Of a DNA stretch of 11,672 bases, positions 7,562 through 11,672 are shown piece by piece. The translations under genes were made by a program, and so were the position numbers. Numbering within the stretch: the stretch's first letter is position 1; each line of letters opens with the position of its first letter. The stretch lies in assembly GCA_002887195.1 (NCBI GenBank), contig PJAB01001889.1, forward strand, positions 1-11,672, written 5' to 3'. Origin of the DNA: Chrysochromulina parva. Lineage: Eukaryota; Haptophyta; Prymnesiales; Chrysochromulinaceae. The notes below the pieces were generated by a model that worked only from the letters and a program-made list of their open reading frames with translations, did not search any database and was not told where the DNA came from.

Positions 7562-8884
7562 ATGTCGCTCAAGCTGCCTCGGAAGTCATTAGTTCTTAGT
7601 GCTGAGCAAGAGAGCTCACCCCAAGCTCACTGTGCCCATCCGCTCAGCTTACCGCGCAAGTGGTCGGCAGATTGCGCGCAAGGGAAGAGCCCGGCCTCGA
7701 CTAGCCCCTTGACGGACCGTGAGGGGCCCACCGAGGCTACGAGTCCCGAGCGGCGGCGCGTGTTGCGATTTCAAAAGGTGGCCGCGACCGAGGTGCCTGC
7801 TGCGCAAGCGCATGCGACGGCGGATGAGGTGGCCGTGGGCGCATGGTGGGTTTCCGACGACATGCGAGCCAAGATGGTGCGAGCCGAGGTCAAGGCGTCC
7901 ACGAGGGCAGCGCTGCCGAGTGCAGCAGAGGTGCGCGAGTTCGGTGGTCCCTCGTATGAGCCTGCGCGGGAGCATGCTCGTCGCGAAGCGGCGGTGGTGG
8001 CCATCCAATGCGCGTATTGGTCATGGCACGCTCGTCGAGAAGCTGCGGCAGTGACTATCCAGTGTGCGTGGGTCCTTGCACGCTCTCGAGGGAGCGACGC
8101 GCCGTATTGGGCATGGTACTCACGGCATCGAGGGAGCAACGCGCCGGAGCCTCCGCCAGGCGCCCTTGATGGCTGGGAGGAGGTCACCGCGGACGATGGG
8201 CGCGTGTATTATTGGAATGTGGCGACGGACCAGACGTCGTGGACTGTCCCGACGCCCCACAGCGCAGACGGGGCCTCGGCCTTTGCGGAGCGTGATGCGG
8301 CGGCGGCGGTGCGGCAGTGCGCAGCGACGGCGCTCCCAGAGCTGAGTCTCGACGAGCTCTTCGCCAGAGCGTACGCTCCGCAACAGGCGCACGAGCCGCC
8401 GCCCTTGGCGCCACTGCCGGACAGACGCACGCTCCTCTACATACGCACACGCGAGAAGCAGGCTGAGCTCAACGCGCTCGCCAGCACGCGTGGCGTGAGC
8501 AGCTTTGACTCGTCCAAGATCGAGGCCGTGCTCATGGGCGGCCCGCGCAACGGCCTCGCGCCTTCAGCGCAGCTGCCCCCGGCCGAGCGCTTCTCAGCGT
8601 CCAAGCGGTGGGAGCTGAGCGCTCGTCGGAATGTGCGCGATCGACTCAAGTCGAGTGCGTTCCGCTCGAAACTGGAGGCGTCTCTGCTCCGCCGCGTCTC
8701 CGCCGCCGGCTCCACCGAGGACGAGGACGAGTCGACCTCCGAGCGGAGTAGCAGTGGTGCCGGTAGCGTCGCGACCAGCCCTTTGGGCCTCCCGAGACCT
8801 GATCTCGTGAGAGCCCTCCGGCCAAGCACGAGCGTCGTCTCGATGGCTCGGGTCGCCTTTGAAGGGAGCTGTGCGCTCCGCTGA
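7562..8884 (+). CDS. IQ-motif and WW-domain protein
   Basis: The frame stays open upstream as far as 7523, but the first ATG is at 7562, giving 440 residues and a TGA at 8882-8884. Two partial IQ motifs are visible, AIQCAYWSWHARR (I148, Q149) and TIQCAWVLARSR (I166, Q167), 18 residues apart; each keeps IQ and the basic residue at position 11 but lacks the central RG. Such motifs usually bind calmodulin or EF-hand light chains. A canonical WW domain follows at ~202-230 (W205, Y216-Y217-W218-N219, W227, P230), expected to bind proline-rich partners. The remainder is low-complexity: Ala-rich, then a basic helix-like stretch (about 8590-8700) and an acidic/Ser segment (EDEDESTSERSSS). No membrane segment or signal peptide is seen. 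It lies in tandem with the EF-hand giant gene. It looks like a calcium-linked scaffold; I recognise no named orthologue. Confidence 0.75.
   Translation: MSLKLPRKSLVLSAEQESSPQAHCAHPLSLPRKWSADCAQGKSPASTSPLTDREGPTEATSPERRRVLRFQKVAATEVPAAQAHATADEVAVGAWWVSDDMRAKMVRAEVKASTRAALPSAAEVREFGGPSYEPAREHARREAAVVAIQCAYWSWHARREAAAVTIQCAWVLARSRGSDAPYWAWYSRHRGSNAPEPPPGALDGWEEVTADDGRVYYWNVATDQTSWTVPTPHSADGASAFAERDAAAAVRQCAATALPELSLDELFARAYAPQQAHEPPPLAPLPDRRTLLYIRTREKQAELNALASTRGVSSFDSSKIEAVLMGGPRNGLAPSAQLPPAERFSASKRWELSARRNVRDRLKSSAFRSKLEASLLRRVSAAGSTEDEDESTSERSSSGAGSVATSPLGLPRPDLVRALRPSTSVVSMARVAFEGSCALR
7973..8146 (+). repeat. Decaying four-unit tandem repeat encoding the IQ region
   Basis: Units begin at 7973 (CATGCTCGTCGCGAAG), 8027 (CACGCTCGTCGAGAAG), 8079 (CACGCTCTCGAGGGAG) and 8121 (CACGGCATCGAGGGAG), with periods of 54, 52 and 42. 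Unit 2 has lost two bases relative to unit 1 and unit 3 one more, so the frame shifts briefly and is restored. Units 1 and 3 share the CGTATTGGnCATGG core (YWSW and YWAW). Units 3 and 4 have lost the IQ codons. Confidence 0.7.
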
Positions 8885-9311
8885 GGTCACCGCCGAGGGG
8901 CGGCGGCTCGCGGGCGGCGTTTGGTCGCAGATTTATTATTTAGCTAGCTGTGTTTGTGTTTAGCTGTGTTTGTGTTCGGTTTAGCACGTGTGTTTGTGTT
9001 TCTGTTAGCACGGGGTACGTGTCAGGGTCGAGAGCAGCACGCCAGACACGGACGGGAGGTCGGAGCTCTCGAGACTGCAGACCGTCAACGAGCGAGGCGC
9101 GCGCGCGGTGTGTGAAACCCGTCGGTGACACTCTCTCTCCCCAACTCAATCGTATGTTCGTATCGTTTGTGACGTCTTTGATTCCCGCGGTGCGCGGACG
9201 ACGGCGGATCCGGGATCGTCGACTCGACTCCATCTCGCGCTTCGGAAACCGCCGCTGTCCTGCGCCGTGCAGCTACATGTAACGTGCTCTGCGAAGAAAG
9301 GGGCCCCGGAC
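8885..9311. other. Convergent intergenic region
   Basis: This separates the plus-strand IQ/WW gene from the minus-strand oxidoreductase gene, whose stop codons face each other. It contains an A/T patch (ATTTATTATTTAG, 8931-8943) that could mark the 3' end of the IQ/WW transcript, and a TGTG-rich tandem repeat. Reading frames here are short, and none resembles a protein I know. Confidence 0.6.
8945..9000 (+). repeat. Tandem repeat of TAGCTGTGTTTGTGTT
   Basis: The 16-base unit is repeated exactly at 8945-8960 and 8961-8976. A third copy at 8982-9000 reads TAGCACG followed by TGTGTTTGTGTT, and a partial fourth (TAGCACG) follows at 9006. The G/T bias contrasts with the GC-rich surroundings. In the IQ/WW transcript it would be a U/G-rich 3'UTR element. 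Confidence 0.8.
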
Positions 9312-10484
9312 TCATGTGAGCTCGCAGCACGTGTATGACACATCCACCCACTCACCAGAGGACCCGAGAAGCGCGTCGAGCACACGTTGCGCGTTCCGCC
9401 CCTCAACGGGCGTCACCGGTTTCCACGGCGATGCCTCCTGCGCCTCGGCCGCGGCGACGAACGCGTGCACGCACTCGGCGCGCCCGTATGGCCCCTCGCG
9501 GACGATCGTCTTCTTGCGACGCCCTAGCCGTCGAAGCGCGGTGAACGATTCAAGTGCGAGCGCGCTGTCCGCGCCCGTGATGACAAGGTCGTATAAGTCC
9601 TCAGCGGCGCCGCTCACACTGCCGTCGGTGGTGACGCGAAGCTCAACCGTCAGTCCATTGCTGAGCTCCAGCAAGCCATCCGCCGCCGTCTCCGCAGCGT
9701 CCTCGGTCGTGCCGTCGTAGGCGAGCCTCGCACGCACGCGCCGCACGCAGCCGTGCCCAAAGAGCTCGTGGAGGGCGAAGAGGAAGTGCGTGCCCACCTC
9801 ACGCAGTGGGCCGCCTTCGGCCCGCCCGGCGCACCACGCGGCCGTCTGCCACTCGCGCGGCCATCGCGCAAAGTGCAGCCCAAGTGTGCATGAGCGCAGG
9901 GGGCCCAGGCCGGCCGTCTCCACGCCGATCCGCCGCATCTCGTGCAACGCCGCGTTGAAGCGCATTCCGATGTTCATGTGCGTGTGCACGCCGCGTGCGG
10001 CCGCGGCACTCGCGGCCTCCACTATGGCGTCTGCATCCGCGGGTGTCGCCGCGAGCGGCTTCTCAAGGAGTACGTGTTTTCCACTTGAAAGCGCAGCACG
10101 CACCAGTTTGAGGTGCGAGGCGGGCGTCGTGCCAATGTAAACCGCGTCGCACAAGGACAAGATGGCGTCAGTGAGTGAGCTCGCGTGCGGTACAGGAGTG
10201 CCGCGCGTGTCCGAGGCGGTCTCGCGATAGCCTCCACCCTTGACGGCTGCGCCCGCTGCAACCGAGCCCACGTCCACAGCGAGCTGTGCGGCGGCGTCGC
10301 CGTCGCAATCGACGACAGCGGCCACGGCCGTGCGCGTGTGCGGCCCAAAGTGGCGCAGCGCAAACTCGCGCCCGATCGAGCCGGCGCCCACAACGACCAC
10401 GCGGAGCACTTCCGATGGCATCTTCAGTTTCACGTTTTGCAAAGGCATCTTCTGTCGCGAGACTGTCGCGAGGCCGCTCAGCAT
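9312..10484 (-). CDS. Gfo/Idh/MocA-family NAD(P)-dependent oxidoreductase
   Basis: 390 residues from the ATG at 10484, ending in TGA at 9312-9314. The N-terminal Rossmann fold shows VVVVGAGSIG (29-38), an acidic strand end VVDCD at 57-61, and the family hallmark LLEKPLAAT with E141-K142-P143, where the lysine normally contacts substrate and cofactor. The second domain carries GGPLREVGTHFLFAL, with H233 at the usual DxGxH position though the aspartate is replaced by Glu. Family members oxidise or reduce sugars, inositols and related carbonyls; the substrate cannot be read here. The Rossmann fold begins only after residue ~26, so ATGs at 10448 (M13) or 10421 (M22) may be used instead; both have A at -3, while the first ATG overlaps a tiny upstream ORF. 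The leader before M22 is basic and could be a short targeting peptide, which is weak inference. No intron is apparent. Confidence 0.9.
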   Translation of the reverse strand: MLSGLATVSRQKMPLQNVKLKMPSEVLRVVVVGAGSIGREFALRHFGPHTRTAVAAVVDCDGDAAAQLAVDVGSVAAGAAVKGGGYRETASDTRGTPVPHASSLTDAILSLCDAVYIGTTPASHLKLVRAALSSGKHVLLEKPLAATPADADAIVEAASAAAARGVHTHMNIGMRFNAALHEMRRIGVETAGLGPLRSCTLGLHFARWPREWQTAAWCAGRAEGGPLREVGTHFLFALHELFGHGCVRRVRARLAYDGTTEDAAETAADGLLELSNGLTVELRVTTDGSVSGAAEDLYDLVITGADSALALESFTALRRLGRRKKTIVREGPYGRAECVHAFVAAAEAQEASPWKPVTPVEGRNAQRVLDALLGSSGEWVDVSYTCCELT

Positions 10485-10492
10485 AGCCGCAT
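10478..10492 (-). promoter_or_regulatory. Five-codon upstream ORF overlapping the oxidoreductase start
   Basis: Reading leftward on the minus strand from 10492: ATG CGG CTA TGC TGA. The main ATG at 10484-10482 lies inside it in another frame, and the uORF stop is two bases past that ATG. If the transcript begins upstream, this would reduce initiation at the first ATG and favour M13 or M22, or act as a translational control. Confidence 0.4.
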
Positions 10493-10597
10493 GAACGCGC
10501 CGTCATGGGCAAGAGTTTTCCTCCCTCCGAGACACGAAGACAAGTCTTGGCACCCGGCCCAAACAAATGTAGAGAGAACCACTCTCAATTTCGTCGC

Positions 10598-10605
10598 TTA
10601 AATAC
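10598..10605 (-). promoter_or_regulatory. TATA-like box upstream of the oxidoreductase gene
   Basis: The minus strand reads TATTTAAG, about 115 bases before the ATG at 10484, in a locally AT-richer stretch. The orientation and distance suit a core promoter. No initiator is evident, so this is a weak call. Confidence 0.3.
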
Positions 10606-10708
10606 GCGCAAACTGCGTCCTTTGTCCTGGTCCCTGTGTCTGGAACTCTCTGAAGAGGAGATGGTGCTTCTAATCTCGTCTCTAATGGAGCCGCGTGACG
10701 GCTCCCCT

Positions 10709-10722
10709 GAGAACCTGTTCTC
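10709..10722. repeat. Inverted repeat GAGAAC-CT-GTTCTC
   Basis: Two perfect six-base arms flank a two-base centre, only a few bases from the 15-base palindromic repeats. It could be a dimeric protein-binding site or part of a 3'-end structure for the minus-strand MGC gene. Confidence 0.45.
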
Positions 10723-10726
10723 CCAC

Positions 10727-10772
10727 ATATCTAGATTCTAGCGCTCTCTAACGTAATATATCTAGATTCTAG
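10727..10772. repeat. Paired 15-base direct repeat ATATCTAGATTCTAG
   Basis: Exact copies lie at 10727-10741 and 10758-10772, a spacing of 31 bases. Each contains CTAGATTCTAG, a perfect palindrome around a single T, so the repeats are direct and internally inverted. This is an arrangement typical of protein-binding site pairs or of small mobile-element ends; neither is proven. Confidence 0.75.
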
Positions 10773-10814
10773 TTTCCTCGCGTGTCGTCACAGGACAGAG
10801 GCTGAACACTTGTC

Positions 10815-11258
10815 CTACTGCGACTCTGGGTCCTGCCGGCCTGACCCTGTAGTCGGCTTCAAGGTGGCGGAGCGCGGCCTTCGCTGCTTGGGCGCCTTCG
10901 GCCTGGAGAGCGTCGCAAAAACCTCGGCATCCGTCAGTTTGGGCGTCGGATGCGCGCTCAGTAGCCCCGACCGCGGGTCTCCCATTCCCGTCTTCATCTG
11001 GGCGCCGCAGCCGCACATGCCGCCACCACCCATGCCACCGCCTGGACCCTTGACGCCGCGCATGCCGCTGCCGCCCTGTCGCTGCTGCATGGATTGCAAC
11101 GCGATAGCTTTTTGCTTCTCGGCGAAGGATGCTGTGCTGGCGGCGGCTCCTGATGTGGCATCGGCCGGCAGCGGCAGTGGTGTAGATGCCGTGGTGGACT
11201 TCGATGCGGCCTCGTTGTGCGGCTGAAACTCATCCTCCTTGGAACTCTCGCAGCCCAT
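10815..11258 (-). CDS. Small Gly/Met-rich protein with an MGC acylation start (hypothetical)
   Basis: 147 residues from the ATG at 11258-11256, in a good context (GTCCATGGG), to TAG at 10815-10817. It begins MGCESSKEDEF: Gly2 with Ser at position 6 fits N-myristoylation and Cys3 fits palmitoylation, which would tether the protein to a membrane. After a Ser/Thr/Ala/Pro segment comes a likely helix (SFAEKQKAIALQSMQQRQ, 44-61), then a Gly/Met-rich stretch with C82-G-C84, a short block PKLTDAEVFATLSR (106-119) and a basic tail rich in K, R and P. I recognise no family. The opposite strand also has an open frame here (10810-11226) but it is Pro/Cys-rich and lacks a protein-like pattern. Both the coding status and the acylation are inference. 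Confidence 0.5.
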   Translation of the reverse strand: MGCESSKEDEFQPHNEAASKSTTASTPLPLPADATSGAAASTASFAEKQKAIALQSMQQRQGGSGMRGVKGPGGGMGGGGMCGCGAQMKTGMGDPRSGLLSAHPTPKLTDAEVFATLSRPKAPKQRRPRSATLKPTTGSGRQDPESQ

Positions 11259-11518
11259 GGACCGCGAAACGTGCGGCCGTCAGGCGAGGAGGCGCGAGCA
11301 AGTCTTGAAGTGTCCTGGAGCAAAAATGGACGATACCAGGATCATCGCACATTCCTCCTCAACCTTAAGGACGCGCCCTCGTTGTACGCGTGTGACGAGA
11401 AATTACCGGTGTGGCGGTGTTCTTGTACATCATGCCGTGTGACGCCCAAAGTTACACGGCTGTGAACCCAACGTGAAAGGGCCAGATTACAGGACGGTAT
11501 CCATCATGGAACCAGACA

Positions 11519-11574
11519 GGGGGGGTTCTCTGGGGGGTCTCTCCGCCGTTTTGGGGGAAGGGGATACCCAGGGG
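11519..11574 (+). repeat. G-tract cluster, potential G-quadruplex
   Basis: Runs of 7, 6, 5, 4 and 4 G are spaced by 6, 15, 2 and 7 bases. Four or more tracts of at least four G within 56 bases fit a quadruplex-forming pattern, although the 15-base loop is long. It lies ~260 bases upstream of the MGC gene start, on the template strand for that gene. Confidence 0.45.
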
Positions 11575-11612
11575 AAAGCCTTATAGGCACCCTGTTATGC
11601 GGTTCGTATGCC

Positions 11613-11626
11613 GCCCGCGCGCGGGC
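11613..11626. repeat. 14-base perfect palindrome GCCCGCGCGCGGGC
   Basis: The sequence equals its own reverse complement. In GC-rich DNA such alternating CG palindromes arise by chance fairly often, so no function is claimed. Confidence 0.5.
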
Positions 11627-11672
11627 TGATATTGCTCTATTCGGCGAGTGAAGTATTGCCGGTCTCTGCGGC

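Larger units (their letters stand above)
10485..10814. other. Intergenic region between two minus-strand genes
   Basis: This holds the 5' flank of the oxidoreductase gene and the 3' flank of the MGC-protein gene. It contains a TATA-like box, an inverted repeat at 10709-10722 and two palindromic direct repeats at 10727-10772. It is clearly less GC-rich than the coding regions. No convincing reading frame is seen. Confidence 0.6.
11259..11672. other. Region without a supportable gene at the right edge
   Basis: The 5' flank of the MGC gene runs to about 11460 and has no clear TATA box. Beyond it, AT content rises and then a G-tract cluster and a 14-base GC palindrome appear. I looked for tRNA, 5S rRNA and protein patterns on both strands and saw none. 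Confidence 0.5.

Noticed and set aside
9274..9281. TGTAA at 9278 as the poly(A) signal of the IQ/WW gene
   Set aside because: It is ~395 bases after the stop and very close to the opposing gene, and the algal TGTAA rule cannot be assumed for an unidentified lineage.
10810..11226. Plus-strand open frame opposite the MGC gene
   Set aside because: It has no ATG at its first codon, is Pro/Cys-rich, and shows no protein-like pattern. The minus-strand reading has a good start context and a coherent acylation motif.
11217..11465. Plus-strand open frame near the right edge
   Set aside because: It begins with GTG, not ATG, is short, and matches nothing recognisable. Likely chance.

Overview
The window looks like nuclear DNA from a GC-rich unicellular eukaryote, most plausibly an alga of the haptophyte, pelagophyte or dinoflagellate kind; the lineage cannot be fixed from sequence alone. 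The reasons are a very large DUF3638-family protein with EF-hands and a Vps62-like tail (an architecture of protists), WW and IQ modules, candidate GT-AG splice sites with polypyrimidine tracts, an N-myristoylation-type start, and no bacterial ribosome-binding sites or operon spacing. Third codon positions are strongly G/C.

Layout. (1) 1-295 is a pyrimidine-rich stretch with a good 3' splice acceptor at 294-295 and is probably the end of an intron. (2) 296-7360, plus strand, is one uninterrupted exon encoding the C-terminal ~2,354 residues of a giant DUF3638/DUF3645 protein whose N-terminus lies to the left of the window. It carries helicase-like NTPase motifs, a Glu/Gln repeat, two canonical and one degenerate EF-hand, and a C-terminal Vps62-like domain. 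(3) After only ~200 bases, 7562-8884, plus strand, encodes a 440-residue protein with two partial IQ motifs inside a decaying tandem repeat, followed by a WW domain. (4) 8885-9311 is a convergent intergenic region with a 16-base tandem repeat. (5) 9312-10484, minus strand, is a Gfo/Idh/MocA-family NAD(P)-dependent oxidoreductase. (6) 10485-10814 is intergenic, with a TATA-like box and paired palindromic 15-base repeats. (7) 10815-11258, minus strand, is a small Gly/Met-rich protein beginning MGC, predicted to be membrane-anchored by acylation. (8) 11259-11672 has no gene that I can support and contains a G-tract cluster.

How the genes may work together. The two plus-strand genes share a calcium theme: EF-hands in the giant protein and calmodulin-binding-type IQ motifs in its neighbour. 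The spacer between them has GT and AG sites that would remove the stop codon and join the two reading frames exactly in phase, so a spliced fusion is possible though unproven. The oxidoreductase and the MGC protein are on the other strand with no evident functional link. The most unusual object is the giant protein: its motifs read like a superfamily-2/SecA-type motor fused to calcium sensors and a membrane-traffic-type domain, in a family with no established biochemical role.
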